DNA from: a bacterium
Lineage (GTDB): Bacteria; SM23-31
DNA: 45,437 nt
Direction of reading: 5' to 3'
Assembly: GCA_028278455.1 (NCBI GenBank)
Contig: JANQEH010000211.1
Location: 1 to 45,437 of the forward strand
Below the pieces are notes generated by a model that was given only the letters and a program-made list of their open reading frames with translations, had not been told where the DNA came from and made no database searches. The position numbers and the translations under genes are program-made. Positions 35,356 to 44,938 of this stretch are shown here, in pieces. Numbering within the stretch: position 1 is the first letter of the stretch; every line of letters starts with the position of its first letter.

Positions 35356-36072
35356 TCAACTATTCTGTTTATTTTTTAGATAACCGGAAAAATCCTCAAT
35401 CCCCCTGAATGATCCGACTTCATAAACCCTTTCATGCACTTCGTACGCTGCAAGTTTGTCCTCTCTGAGAAGTTTCTGATAGATCAGTGCTAGGTCAACG
35501 TTTTCATTTGACTCCACAAAATCAAATGCCCTGCTGCTAAACAATCCAAGGCCGTAATCTATATATTTCATTTTTCCCGATCGGTTTATCTTGTCATATA
35601 CCAGGATTTTTCCTGAGTCATACTCAATATTGCTTTTATCCCATACTTCCTTATTATGGTAAACCGTCATCAAAGCTTGCTTCTTTTGCTTAAAATAGGC
35701 TTTCTGAACTGCTTTAAAATCGCATGGGAGATAGGAGTCGCCATATATTACGAAAAATGAATCCCCAAGAAGGTTTATTGCTTTTTTGATTGCACCACCG
35801 GTTCCGAGCAATACATCTCCGTCAAATGAGTATTTGATATTTACTCCAAACTTGCTGCCGTTACCTAAATAGTCTCGGAGCATATTGCCAAGATATCCTG
35901 CACAGATAACAATATCTGAAATGTTGTTTCTTTTCAGCAGGTCCAGTTGATGAGAAATGAAAGGTACATCATTTATTTCAACGAGCGCTTTCGGAATCTT
36001 TTCAGTAACAGGCCTGAGACGTATTGCCTCTCCTCCTGCAAGGATTACAATAGGTAGCATAGTTTGTGTCAT
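35356..36072 (-). CDS. hddC: Heptose 1-phosphate nucleotidyltransferase (HddC-like)
   Basis: The 238-residue NTP-transferase domain protein begins VILAGGEAIRLRPVTEKIPK, a variant of the GGxGxRLxPxTxxxPK nucleotide-binding motif, and has the metal-binding Asp in FFVIYGDSYL. Placed between hddA and gmhA, it probably couples heptose 1-phosphate to GTP, giving GDP-D-glycero-D-manno-heptose. The base specificity is taken from the neighbouring genes, not from the sequence itself. It overlaps the hddA stop by 4 nt. Confidence 0.83.
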   Translation of the reverse strand: MTQTMLPIVILAGGEAIRLRPVTEKIPKALVEINDVPFISHQLDLLKRNNISDIVICAGYLGNMLRDYLGNGSKFGVNIKYSFDGDVLLGTGGAIKKAINLLGDSFFVIYGDSYLPCDFKAVQKAYFKQKKQALMTVYHNKEVWDKSNIEYDSGKILVYDKINRSGKMKYIDYGLGLFSSRAFDFVESNENVDLALIYQKLLREDKLAAYEVHERVYEVGSFRGIEDFSGYLKNKQNS

Positions 36073-37052
36073 GATTGTACTACCAGTTTCGTTCCTTCGA
36101 AATCAAATCTGAATCGAACTTCGTGCAGTCCAATCTCCTTCATTTTCCTTCTCAGACGCATTTTATCTTCAGCATAAAACATCAGGAATCCACCACCGCC
36201 TGCTCCGACAAGTTTTCCACCCAATGCTCCATTATCACGTGCTATTGTTATCCATTCATCTATTTTCTCGTTGCTCATATTCGTCGAGCGCTTTTTCTTT
36301 CGTTCCCAGTGTTCATTCATTAGATCTGCAAACTTAAGAAGGTTTCCCGATTCCAGCGCTTCCTTTACTTCATACCCTTTTTCCTTAATATAATGCAGAT
36401 TGTCAATCATATCCATATCATTTTGCTTACTGCTGTCATTCTGATGTTTAAGGATTTCTGACGCTGAGCGGGAAAACCCGGTGAAGAACAGAAGAAGGTT
36501 GTCTTCTAGCGAGTACTGAGTGCTCTGGTCAATCGCAAGCGGCCAGGCGTCAACAGAACCGTCTGGGTTAAACTTGAAGCAGCTGATACCTCCGTAGGCA
36601 GCAATATACTGGTCCTGCTTTCCTATTGGTTCTTTCAAGATGTCAATTTCGACTTTGCATGCCTGCTCGGCCAGTTCCTGCGGATGCACAAGATTTCGAT
36701 TCAATATATGCAGCGATTTTATCAAAGCTGTGGTAAAACTCCCCGATGATCCAAGTCCTGTTCCAGCGGGGATATCAGCCATACTGGTCAACTCTAAGTT
36801 CGCAGAATCGATTCCAACAAGCCGGAAGCTTTCGCGAACAATTGGATGCTCAATATGATTCATATCGGAGACATTTTCCATCTTGGAATATTTTAGAATG
36901 ATTTCTTCTCTGAATGTTTTATGCAGTGTAATATAAACAAATTTGTCTATGGCTGCTGCGACCAGAAAACCTGTATGTTTCTCGTAATATGACGCTAGGT
37001 CAGTGCCTCCGCCGCCAATTGAAATCCTCAAAGGGCTCCGGGTAATTATCAT
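36069..37052 (-). CDS. hddA: D-glycero-D-manno-heptose 7-phosphate kinase (HddA-like, GHMP kinase)
   Basis: The 327-residue GHMP kinase shows the family start ITRSPLRISIGGGGTDLASY, the ATP-binding PAGTGLGSSGSFTTAL and the C-terminal GGKLVGAGGGGFLMFY. Phosphorylation of heptose 7-phosphate at C1 is the HddA step; related GHMP kinases act on other sugars, but the adjacent gmhA, gmhB and hddC fix the likely substrate. The gene overlaps the upstream oxidoreductase gene by 4 nt (ATGA) and hddC by 4 nt. Confidence 0.88.
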   Translation of the reverse strand: MIITRSPLRISIGGGGTDLASYYEKHTGFLVAAAIDKFVYITLHKTFREEIILKYSKMENVSDMNHIEHPIVRESFRLVGIDSANLELTSMADIPAGTGLGSSGSFTTALIKSLHILNRNLVHPQELAEQACKVEIDILKEPIGKQDQYIAAYGGISCFKFNPDGSVDAWPLAIDQSTQYSLEDNLLLFFTGFSRSASEILKHQNDSSKQNDMDMIDNLHYIKEKGYEVKEALESGNLLKFADLMNEHWERKKKRSTNMSNEKIDEWITIARDNGALGGKLVGAGGGGFLMFYAEDKMRLRRKMKEIGLHEVRFRFDFEGTKLVVQS

Positions 37053-38026
37053 TTACCTGACTCCGAATATAGTTTTTCTACAATTTTCAATGCCTCGTAA
37101 GCATCATTTATTCCGGCTGAGGGCTTTCTGCTCAATCTTATGTCTTCCAGAAATTCCGCGAATTCAACCGACCAGGATTTATCAGGTTGCGGGAATTCCC
37201 ATGATGTGGTTTCAGGTGGTCCCATCTCCGGCAGCATTTTGTAGTATGTCAGTTTCTCGATTCCATAGCTGCCTCCAAGCCCGCTTATTTCTATTTTTGC
37301 ATCCCGTCCATATATCTCGAATGAGAACATATTCTTCCACTCAGTCCATGTTGCGTGAAGAAAAGCAGTCTGTTCTTTTTGTGTCCTGAGGATCATGAAG
37401 CCGTTATCTTCAACCTTCATATCCCAGAAATATGTATGAGCGAATCCCTGGACGGAATCGAAATCTCCCAGGAACAATCGGGACAGGTCAATAAGGTGCA
37501 TTCCCTGATCAATTAATTCACCACCACCAGATATCTCCTTCTCTGCACGCCACTCTTTATCGTATCCCGGACGTCCGCCGTGCCCATAACGCCCCCTGAT
37601 AAACATCAGTTCTCCCATTTCTCCGCTATCGAATATTTCTTTCGCTTTAATGAGCGCTGGGTGATACCTGTGATTAAAACCTACTCTTACTGCAACATGG
37701 CTATTTTTCAGCACTTCGATAATCGGTTCCAGTTGTGAAGCTTCACATGCAGCAGGCTTTTCCACGAGTACATGCTTACCGGCCTTTATTGCTTCAAGTG
37801 TTATTTCGGCAAGCACGTTATGCGTAGTAGCTACAATTACAATATCAATATCCTTGATCTTGAGTACATCCTTCCAGTCTGTATAAGCTGATGCTCCCGG
37901 GTATTGCGCCACAAGATTCTGGGCATTTTCTTCAACTGTATCAACACACGCAATCAATTTGCTACCTGAATGGTTTGCCGCGCGCTTTCTGCCTATCAAA
38001 CCACATCCTATAATTGCTACATTCAT
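37049..38026 (-). CDS. Gfo/Idh/MocA family NAD(P)-dependent oxidoreductase
   Basis: The protein (about 325 residues from the chosen start) begins with a Rossmann motif MNVAIIGCGLIG and has the family signature VLVEKPAACEASQL, followed by the C-terminal alpha/beta domain. These enzymes oxidise or reduce sugar hydroxyls. I choose the ATG at 38026, with GGAG 6 nt upstream; the frame opens earlier at 38062 but would overlap the SDR gene. It overlaps hddA by 4 nt, so it probably works with the heptose genes or the SDR just upstream. Confidence 0.85.
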   Translation of the reverse strand: MNVAIIGCGLIGRKRAANHSGSKLIACVDTVEENAQNLVAQYPGASAYTDWKDVLKIKDIDIVIVATTHNVLAEITLEAIKAGKHVLVEKPAACEASQLEPIIEVLKNSHVAVRVGFNHRYHPALIKAKEIFDSGEMGELMFIRGRYGHGGRPGYDKEWRAEKEISGGGELIDQGMHLIDLSRLFLGDFDSVQGFAHTYFWDMKVEDNGFMILRTQKEQTAFLHATWTEWKNMFSFEIYGRDAKIEISGLGGSYGIEKLTYYKMLPEMGPPETTSWEFPQPDKSWSVEFAEFLEDIRLSRKPSAGINDAYEALKIVEKLYSESGK

Positions 38027-38027
38027 T

Positions 38028-38921
38028 TCAGCTCCAGTTTTTCCCACGATCTTCCGGAACAATTCTTCTCAATGTAAATATGTCCGAAGTAAGAAGCTCT
38101 TCTTCAAATTTTTCAAGATTCTCCCATGGATCCCATATGGCACTGATCAGTTTTCCTGATACCATTCCACTGGCATCAGAGGCAAGGAAGGTGCATAATT
38201 TCACAGCTTTTGGAGATTCTTTCATCCCATCACTAAGTACCTTTATTGCGTTGTTGTATTCTTTATGGCCGGCCATTCCGGGGCCTGCGTCAATAACATC
38301 CTGCATCATGCTGGTTCCCAGTGCGCCAGGTGCTATACAATTTATTTGGATATTGTCATCTGCACATTCAACAGCGACAATTTCTGTAAATCTGACAATT
38401 CCAACTTTTGAGAGAGCGTAGGCTGATAAATTTGGCCTGGGGCCTGTAGCACCGCCTCCAGACAAGCTTATTATCTTGCCTCCTCCGCCTTTTTGCATCC
38501 ATGGAATGCACTTTCTTGTAAGATCAACTGCTGAAAACAGGTTCACCTGCATAGTGTTTTTCCATTCAGCCCAGTCATTTTCCCATACCTTTCCTACTGG
38601 GCCTGTCATTCCAGCATTGTTGATCAGAATATCCAGTTTATCCCATTTTTTACGGGCGAATTCAAGGATCTTTTCCGCACCGTTGTCTTTGCTAAGATCA
38701 ACAGCAACATAATACGCTGATTGTCCTGCAGTTGAATTCTTCATCAATTCATCACATATCTTAGACAACCGTTCTCTGGATCTGGCTGTTAGTACAAGAT
38801 TAGCACCATGAGCCCAGAATTCTCGGGCGATTTCCAATCCTAGACCTCTGGTAGCGCCTGTTATGAGTATGTTTTTCTCCTGGAGTATTTTATTATCCAT
38901 GGATTTTGTTTCTTTAATCAT
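38028..38921 (-). CDS. Short-chain dehydrogenase/reductase
   Basis: A classical SDR of about 297 residues: NAD-binding LITGATRGLGLEIA, the NNAGMTG segment, the active-site LSAYALSKVGIV (Tyr and Lys) and a Ser in IISLSGGGATG. It is likely a ketone or alcohol oxidoreductase acting on a sugar or on a lipid carrier. The start at 38921 overlaps the stop of the radical SAM gene (ATGA). The Gfo/Idh/MocA gene starts 1 nt after its stop, so the two oxidoreductases are translated together and may act in sequence. Confidence 0.85.
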   Translation of the reverse strand: MIKETKSMDNKILQEKNILITGATRGLGLEIAREFWAHGANLVLTARSRERLSKICDELMKNSTAGQSAYYVAVDLSKDNGAEKILEFARKKWDKLDILINNAGMTGPVGKVWENDWAEWKNTMQVNLFSAVDLTRKCIPWMQKGGGGKIISLSGGGATGPRPNLSAYALSKVGIVRFTEIVAVECADDNIQINCIAPGALGTSMMQDVIDAGPGMAGHKEYNNAIKVLSDGMKESPKAVKLCTFLASDASGMVSGKLISAIWDPWENLEKFEEELLTSDIFTLRRIVPEDRGKNWS

Positions 38922-40321
38922 TTTTTGAGTGCGTATGAAAAAAGGAAAGAGATAAACGGAATCAGTTTTTTCCTTTCCGATTTTCTGAGTAAATAAAGAT
39001 ATATAAAAGAAAACCATGCTTTATATAATATATTCGGTTTATAATGTGAAAGACCGCGTAGGACGTTTTTCAGCCGCGGCATGATAATAGCCGTCTGAAA
39101 AAAGTATAGGCTGTTTTTAATTCTATCATGATCAATATTCTTCAAAATACTATGTGACAGAATAGTATCAGGAATAGAGTCATAGCTGAAATGCTCATCG
39201 ATGTATCCATGTTCTTTTGCAATATCTACAATCTTGGTTTCGGGAAAAGGTGTAAAAATTGCGCCGCGTGGAAAATCTGTTTTCATTTTGATGTTCAGTT
39301 CAATTGTTTTCCACAATTCATCTTCCGTTTCAGTCGGTAGTCCAATAATATTATATGTTCTGAACTTTATTCCTGCATTATGCAGGTTTTCAGCAACTGT
39401 CAGCAGTCTCTGATTCGAATACTTTCTGTTCAATATCTCCTTTCGTACTCGTTCTGATCCGGATTCAACACCTATTGCTACAGAATAACAGTTATATTTT
39501 TTCAATATATTAATAGTATTTTCAGAAGCAAGTTCAGGGCGCAGTAGCAAAACAAACGGCAGGTCCGTCATGTTGGTATAACGTTCAAAAAGACTTTCCA
39601 TCCATTCCAAATCAATACCGAATGTGTCGGACGTAAATACAACAGGATTATTCTCAAAGAAATCCAGCGCTTGTTTAATCTCTTGAATCGACCGGTCAAC
39701 ACTGAATGCTCGTATATACTTCCCCAGGTTTTTAGTCATATTCCTGAGACCTTCATTAAAGCAATATGAGCAGGAATAAGGACACCCCCGGACAAGAAAG
39801 GCCACAGGAGAATGCTTTTTTACAGCAGTTCCGTCATAACAGGTCCAGTCAATAAGAGGAATATCATCGAGAGTTTCAGGATATGTACGCATTTCATTCT
39901 TGTGTACATCTCTGCCATCCTTCACCCAGAGATTTTCAATAGTGTTGTAGGATTGCTGTCTTTCGATTGCGTCAAGTAGATCAATTATCGAGAACTCTCC
40001 TTCACCCCTGCAAATTATATCAATTGAAGGCTCTTTAATCACATCAGGGAAAAGCGTTGCGTGAGGGCCGCCCATAATTATCGGAATATCAAAATTCTTT
40101 TTTATATCTGTGGCGATCTCTAATGCTTTGTTGTGCAAACCGGTCATGCAGGAAAAACCGATACAATCCGGTTCTTCTCTACTTACCTCATTCAATATAT
40201 CGTCTATATCAGAGCCCAAGTGTAAAACGAAATCATGGCCGGATGTTTTGACGGCCCCGTTAAGATATGCTGTGCCTGCATAAGGCATAATTTGCTGCTG
40301 AAGCATCATGAACTTTGCCAT
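38918..40321 (-). CDS. B12-binding-domain radical SAM protein
   Basis: The 467-residue protein has an N-terminal cobalamin-binding-like Rossmann domain (about 1-125; MMLQQQIMPYAG, PIIMGGPHATLFPDVI, DIICRGEGEF) and a radical SAM domain with the CxxxCxxC cluster motif at Cys180, Cys184 and Cys187 (CPYSCSYCF), plus the later AIGVESGSERVRKEIL. Such enzymes often methylate unactivated carbons or rearrange sugars and lipids. Its target is unknown; location inside a polysaccharide locus suggests a sugar or carrier lipid. There is no DxHxxG motif in the cobalamin domain, as usual for this class. Confidence 0.85.
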   Translation of the reverse strand: MAKFMMLQQQIMPYAGTAYLNGAVKTSGHDFVLHLGSDIDDILNEVSREEPDCIGFSCMTGLHNKALEIATDIKKNFDIPIIMGGPHATLFPDVIKEPSIDIICRGEGEFSIIDLLDAIERQQSYNTIENLWVKDGRDVHKNEMRTYPETLDDIPLIDWTCYDGTAVKKHSPVAFLVRGCPYSCSYCFNEGLRNMTKNLGKYIRAFSVDRSIQEIKQALDFFENNPVVFTSDTFGIDLEWMESLFERYTNMTDLPFVLLLRPELASENTINILKKYNCYSVAIGVESGSERVRKEILNRKYSNQRLLTVAENLHNAGIKFRTYNIIGLPTETEDELWKTIELNIKMKTDFPRGAIFTPFPETKIVDIAKEHGYIDEHFSYDSIPDTILSHSILKNIDHDRIKNSLYFFQTAIIMPRLKNVLRGLSHYKPNILYKAWFSFIYLYLLRKSERKKLIPFISFLFSYALKK

Positions 40322-40379
40322 AAAAGCACTTTCAATTATTAAGTCACTTAATTCGAACTTAACTCAAGAATTGTTTAAC

Positions 40380-41339
40380 TCAGTCTCTCTTGGATAAAAG
40401 CCAATCATTTTCAATAAGGAAATCAAGTGTCTTTATAATACTTTCCTGAATCGTAAATTCCGGATGCCAACCGAGATCCCGTAATTTTGAACAGTCAAGA
40501 AAGATATATGGACTGTCTCCAATCCAGCCTCTTTCTCCGCCCTCCAGAATTATCTCCGGACTCAGTGACAACCGGTTGCATATCCATCCAACAGAATCGT
40601 TCACTTCACAAAACTCATCAGTTCCCAGATTGAAAATATTAACCTTCTCCCGCGATTTCTCTATTGCTGTAAACATTGCGGTTATACAGTCTTCAATATA
40701 CAGATATGATTTCCGTTGTTTACCGTTACCGAGAACATGAAGCTTTGACGGATCATTGAGCAGTTTCCTGTAAAAGTCAAACACATGACCGTGCGAATAG
40801 CGTTCACCCAGAATGGAAACAAACCTGAAAATCCATCCTTTGAAACCATAGCCTTCACAATATGCCTGAATTAATCCCTCGCATGCCAGTTTAGAAGCAC
40901 CGTAAAGTGAAGTCTGAACAGGAAATGTGGCTGTCTCAGGAGTCGGAAAAACTTCTGGTTCACCGTATATCGAACCTGTTGAAGAAAACGCGATATCGGT
41001 TATGCTGTTTTCCCGCATCGCCTCAAGGACATTGAAAGTAACTATTGTGTTCTGTTCAAGGTCTTTATACGGATGATCAAGCCCAAATCTTACATCTGCG
41101 TTTGCTGCAAGGTGAAACACGAAATCATAACCCGCAAATGATTTTTTCAATAAATCGAGGTTAAGCAGATCACCTTTAACCAGCGTAAAATTCGGATTAT
41201 TCATTGCGTTTGAAAGATTTTCCTCAAATCCTGTAGAGAAATTGTCATACCCCAAAACTCTGTAACCCTTAATCAGCAGATAGTCTGTAAGATTACTACC
41301 GATAAATCCAGCTGCCCCGGTTACAATTACATTCTTCAA
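40380..41339 (-). CDS. NAD-dependent sugar epimerase/dehydratase (extended SDR)
   Basis: The 319-residue protein has the GAAGFIGSNL nucleotide-binding motif and the catalytic YGASK (SLYGASKLACEG) plus SSTGSIYGE. It resembles UDP-glucose 4-epimerase-type enzymes, but specificity could be for another nucleotide sugar, for example a GDP-heptose intermediate. It follows a methyltransferase gene with a 13-bp gap and precedes the radical SAM gene by 58 bp. Confidence 0.87.
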   Translation of the reverse strand: MKNVIVTGAAGFIGSNLTDYLLIKGYRVLGYDNFSTGFEENLSNAMNNPNFTLVKGDLLNLDLLKKSFAGYDFVFHLAANADVRFGLDHPYKDLEQNTIVTFNVLEAMRENSITDIAFSSTGSIYGEPEVFPTPETATFPVQTSLYGASKLACEGLIQAYCEGYGFKGWIFRFVSILGERYSHGHVFDFYRKLLNDPSKLHVLGNGKQRKSYLYIEDCITAMFTAIEKSREKVNIFNLGTDEFCEVNDSVGWICNRLSLSPEIILEGGERGWIGDSPYIFLDCSKLRDLGWHPEFTIQESIIKTLDFLIENDWLLSKRD

Positions 41340-41352
41340 ATTAACACACCTC

Positions 41353-42105
41353 TTATTTTATTCTGCATACAAATTTGACAACATGCCCAAAGATCGCACC
41401 AGTCTGTACCATTTTTACCACTTCGACAGGTTTTAGGAACTCCTGCCATTCGCTCTTGCTCAGATAATTGCACCCTCCGTCCATAACATTCCAATACAAC
41501 ATCTGAATAGCTGCCCTAGGCCTATTATCAGACCTAATGTGATCTAGTATAATTATATGATTCTTTGTCACGCGTAATATTTCTTCGAATATTGGGAAAT
41601 TTTCTATTGGCACATGATGTATAACGAATGCTATTATTGCAGTATCAAAACATTTATCAGGAAATGGAAGTTTTTCAATTGATGCAACGGCAAAATCAAA
41701 TTTCTTTTCCGGATTCTCAGCCTTAGATTTAAGTATAAATGAAAGAGACAAATCAACACCTGTTACGGACATTGCATCATTAGTGTATTTTTCGTAATAA
41801 TATAATTTCATACTTGGACCACATCCAATATCAAGAACATTATTATCCCTAGTATATTCATTTATACCAATATCTTCATCTTTCCAGATCAGAGACTTAG
41901 CCTTAATATAGCTGTAATATATTAACGGATTTTCAAAAATTTTTTCACTAAATCCATGTTTTTTTTCTTTTTTTAGCTGTGACACGAAAACCGGGATATC
42001 CGATATAATTGGTATTTTATATTTGCATTCGCTGCATACAAGCATTCTTTCCTTATTATCACTTTCACACAATTCTCCATGACATTCAGGACAAATATAT
42101 AACAT
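41353..42105 (-). CDS. Class I SAM-dependent methyltransferase with N-terminal zinc ribbon
   Basis: The 250-residue protein begins with a Trm112-like zinc-binding segment (CPECHGEL, then CSECKYKIPI) and continues with a Methyltransf_11-type domain (NVLDIGCGPSMKLYYY, VTGVDLSLSFI, FDTAIIAFVIHHV). The substrate is probably a sugar or carrier lipid in this locus. The gene sits between a methyltransferase-glycosyltransferase fusion and an epimerase, with gaps of only 13-14 bp, and has visibly AT-richer codons than the genes near 30-38 kb. Confidence 0.83.
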   Translation of the reverse strand: MLYICPECHGELCESDNKERMLVCSECKYKIPIISDIPVFVSQLKKEKKHGFSEKIFENPLIYYSYIKAKSLIWKDEDIGINEYTRDNNVLDIGCGPSMKLYYYEKYTNDAMSVTGVDLSLSFILKSKAENPEKKFDFAVASIEKLPFPDKCFDTAIIAFVIHHVPIENFPIFEEILRVTKNHIIILDHIRSDNRPRAAIQMLYWNVMDGGCNYLSKSEWQEFLKPVEVVKMVQTGAIFGHVVKFVCRIK

Positions 42106-42119
42106 ACATTTCGCCTTTT

Positions 42120-43802
42120 TTATTGTTGCCTATTGATATTTTGCAGTCTATTTGTCGTTTCAATATTATTCAGAATATTCATTCGCTTAAAGCGGAATTT
42201 TAGAATAGCATAGATCCATGTCCAGGGATCTCTAAAAAATGACACTTTTTTTCCTTCGCTAAATGTTCTAGCACTATAGTTTACGGGGATTTCAATAGGC
42301 TTAAAACCCTTGCGAACAAATTTTATTACAATTTCATGGTCGAAATCAAAACGATTACACTCAAATTCTAATCCATAAAGACAATCACTTCTAAATACTT
42401 TATACATGGTAAATGGATCTTTTAGTCTCAATCCATAAAACGCATTTATACATAGCACAAAAAATACATGTCCAATATTCCAAATATACGAAAGTACTTT
42501 GTTACCGTCAAAATTACGTATTTTCCAGGTCCTACCCCCATGTCGTGAACCAAGTACAAACGCCTCTCTACCAGAAATCAGGGGATCTATGAGTACATCA
42601 TAATCTTCAAGATCATATTCCGTATCAGCATCCTGTATAAGTACAAAATCTCCATTAACATATTTTAGCCCAGACCTTATAGCATGTCCCTTACCTTTAG
42701 CATACTCTTCTAAAACAAGTTTTATGTCTGGATGATTTTTATATTTAAGAACAATATTTCTTGTATTGTCATCTGAATTGCTTTCAATGAGTATTATTTC
42801 TTTATCAATATTTTCAATTTTTTTATTAAGTACTCCTACAAGTGTCTTCTCGATTGTAGCCGCCTCATTATAAGCTGGTATAACAATTGTAAGTTTCCTC
42901 TTTTTGCTCTTTTTTCTTGTTCTGCATAGAGCAATTATTCCGCTTGAAACTACTTTAAAGGGCTTTTGCCTTATTCTCTCGGGACTATTATTTCTTATTA
43001 GTGATACAATGTTTGAAACGTTTTTTATTTGTGACCTTGCAAGGTAATCTGCTATATAATCTAGACTACCATATTTAACTCCTCGTTCTATAACAATACT
43101 ATTATAAGATTCTTTAAAAAGTAAACTTTGCAAATTCTTTGTATTAAAATAAAACATATGCTCTGGTCTAAATTCCATCCACTTTTCCTTGAGATACTTT
43201 GCTGTTCTGGAATCAGTAGAGTAGGTAGCAATAAACAGTACTCCTCTATTACTCAACATTTTATGCACTTTTTCCAATAACAGTTTTGGTCTTCTTACTA
43301 ATCCAATTATATCAGACAATATACATACGTCAAACAATTTATCATACTCTTCTAATTTCTCAATATCGGCACATTTAACAGAAGATCTTTTATTTATTTT
43401 TTCTTCAGTCTTTTTACATGCAAAAGATGAAATATCAATCCCCATAACATCATAACCCCTAGACTCTGCCTGATACAACAAGTCTCCTGTTCCACATCCT
43501 ATATCTATTAGTTTTCCACCTTTCTCTCCTCTATATTTTTCTATTAAATCTAAATAGTAGTTTGCAGTCTTTCTCTTTAGACTTTCAACATGGTCTTGTC
43601 CGCCGCTAGTTTTAATATCTATATAATAGCGTTGATTGAACGTAGATTTTAACTCGCAATCTGTCAATTGCGGATTTAATATTATAAGTTCGCAATCATT
43701 ACATTGAGTTAAGCGATAAGAATATATTGAAAACAAATAGTATATTTTCATACTTTGACAAACAGGGCATGTACGAATGATATTTCCAAAGTCCTCTTCC
43801 AT
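42120..43802 (-). CDS. Methyltransferase-glycosyltransferase family 2 fusion protein
   Basis: The 560-residue protein joins two enzymes. Residues about 1-250 have a small Cys-rich element (CPVCQ and CNDCE) and a SAM methyltransferase domain (LIDIGCGTGDLLYQAESRGY). After a linker, residues about 303-540 form a GT2 domain of the DPM1 type (LTIVIPAYNEAATIEKTL, QDADTEYD as the metal-binding motif). The coupling suggests that a sugar is transferred and methylated by the same protein, or that methylation controls transfer. An artefactual fusion through a sequencing error is possible but there is no broken motif at the junction. Confidence 0.8.
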   Translation of the reverse strand: MEEDFGNIIRTCPVCQSMKIYYLFSIYSYRLTQCNDCELIILNPQLTDCELKSTFNQRYYIDIKTSGGQDHVESLKRKTANYYLDLIEKYRGEKGGKLIDIGCGTGDLLYQAESRGYDVMGIDISSFACKKTEEKINKRSSVKCADIEKLEEYDKLFDVCILSDIIGLVRRPKLLLEKVHKMLSNRGVLFIATYSTDSRTAKYLKEKWMEFRPEHMFYFNTKNLQSLLFKESYNSIVIERGVKYGSLDYIADYLARSQIKNVSNIVSLIRNNSPERIRQKPFKVVSSGIIALCRTRKKSKKRKLTIVIPAYNEAATIEKTLVGVLNKKIENIDKEIILIESNSDDNTRNIVLKYKNHPDIKLVLEEYAKGKGHAIRSGLKYVNGDFVLIQDADTEYDLEDYDVLIDPLISGREAFVLGSRHGGRTWKIRNFDGNKVLSYIWNIGHVFFVLCINAFYGLRLKDPFTMYKVFRSDCLYGLEFECNRFDFDHEIVIKFVRKGFKPIEIPVNYSARTFSEGKKVSFFRDPWTWIYAILKFRFKRMNILNNIETTNRLQNINRQQ

Positions 43803-43901
43803 ATCAACACCATATTAGAGTAATATATTTATTATTACATTATTTAACTAATATTCTATTTATTATTTTAGTATATAGTATTCTAAACACACTTAAACCA
43901 A

Positions 43902-44864
43902 TTAATATTTATTTATTATATATTTTACTGTATTATTTATTGCATCCTCAATATTTGTAATTTTAGTAAAATAATTTTTTTCTAGTGAAGAAACATCAAT
44001 ATAACGTACATTCATCATTCTATTCAGAGTATCTAAATTCACATTAGTATTGCTTATAATTTTAGATATACACAATACAAATATTTTTACTATTCTATAA
44101 GGAATTGACAATATAACAGCCTTCATATTTATATTGCTATAGATGCTTTTATTTACTAATTCGATGAAGTTCTTATATTTCAGTATTTTTTGTGATGCTA
44201 AATTGACTATATCACTATCCATATCTCTTTTTGCCCATTCCAGCGCCAATTTAACAATGTCGTCAACATATATCGGCTGTATTCCATAATCACCCTTGCC
44301 AATTACAATAGCAATCCTAAACTTAAGCATAGTTTTAATAATCTTATAAATATTTTTATCATCGTATTCTCCAAAAACAATAGAAGGCCTAATGATTAAC
44401 AATTTTGAATTTTCGCTATTATAATTATCATCAAGATATTTCTCTACTTTTCTCTTTGTTAGCGCATAATTACTTTTATTATCAGATACAACAGCATAAC
44501 TGCTTAAGTACACCATTTTATTTATATTATTCCTTTTTGCCATTGCTGCAATTTTTTTTGTGGCTTCATAGTTGATTAAATTATACATTTCATCATTATC
44601 ATGATATATTATCCCTGCACAGTGAATAATTATTTTTGCATTCTTAAAAGCATCATCAATATTATCAATATCTTGCAAGTCACAAACGATAATTTCTATG
44701 CTTTTATTATTTGCATTATATTTCTTGCTGAGCAACTCCAAGAATGCTCGAAATTTCTTTTCAGATTCAATACGCACTAAACATTTACATGGAATATTAC
44801 TTTTATACAATTGCTCAAGAAAATTTTTTCCGATAAATCCAGTTGCACCTGTTAATATTATCAT
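43902..44864 (-). CDS. NAD-dependent epimerase/dehydratase (extended SDR)
   Basis: The 320-residue protein has ILTGATGFIGKNF at the N-terminus, a catalytic Tyr/Lys pair in NYALTKRKVEKY with YLSSYAVVSD before it, and a normal extended-SDR length. It is more divergent than the epimerase at 40380 and its DNA is strongly AT-rich, so it may have a different origin. Substrate unknown. It lies 74 bp downstream of the radical SAM gene at the right edge. Confidence 0.83.
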   Translation of the reverse strand: MIILTGATGFIGKNFLEQLYKSNIPCKCLVRIESEKKFRAFLELLSKKYNANNKSIEIIVCDLQDIDNIDDAFKNAKIIIHCAGIIYHDNDEMYNLINYEATKKIAAMAKRNNINKMVYLSSYAVVSDNKSNYALTKRKVEKYLDDNYNSENSKLLIIRPSIVFGEYDDKNIYKIIKTMLKFRIAIVIGKGDYGIQPIYVDDIVKLALEWAKRDMDSDIVNLASQKILKYKNFIELVNKSIYSNINMKAVILSIPYRIVKIFVLCISKIISNTNVNLDTLNRMMNVRYIDVSSLEKNYFTKITNIEDAINNTVKYIINKY

Positions 44865-44938
44865 ATATATTTCTCACATATATAAAAAAATAATTAATAA
44901 TAATACTATACTAGATTATTTCAATATTTTATTCAAAA

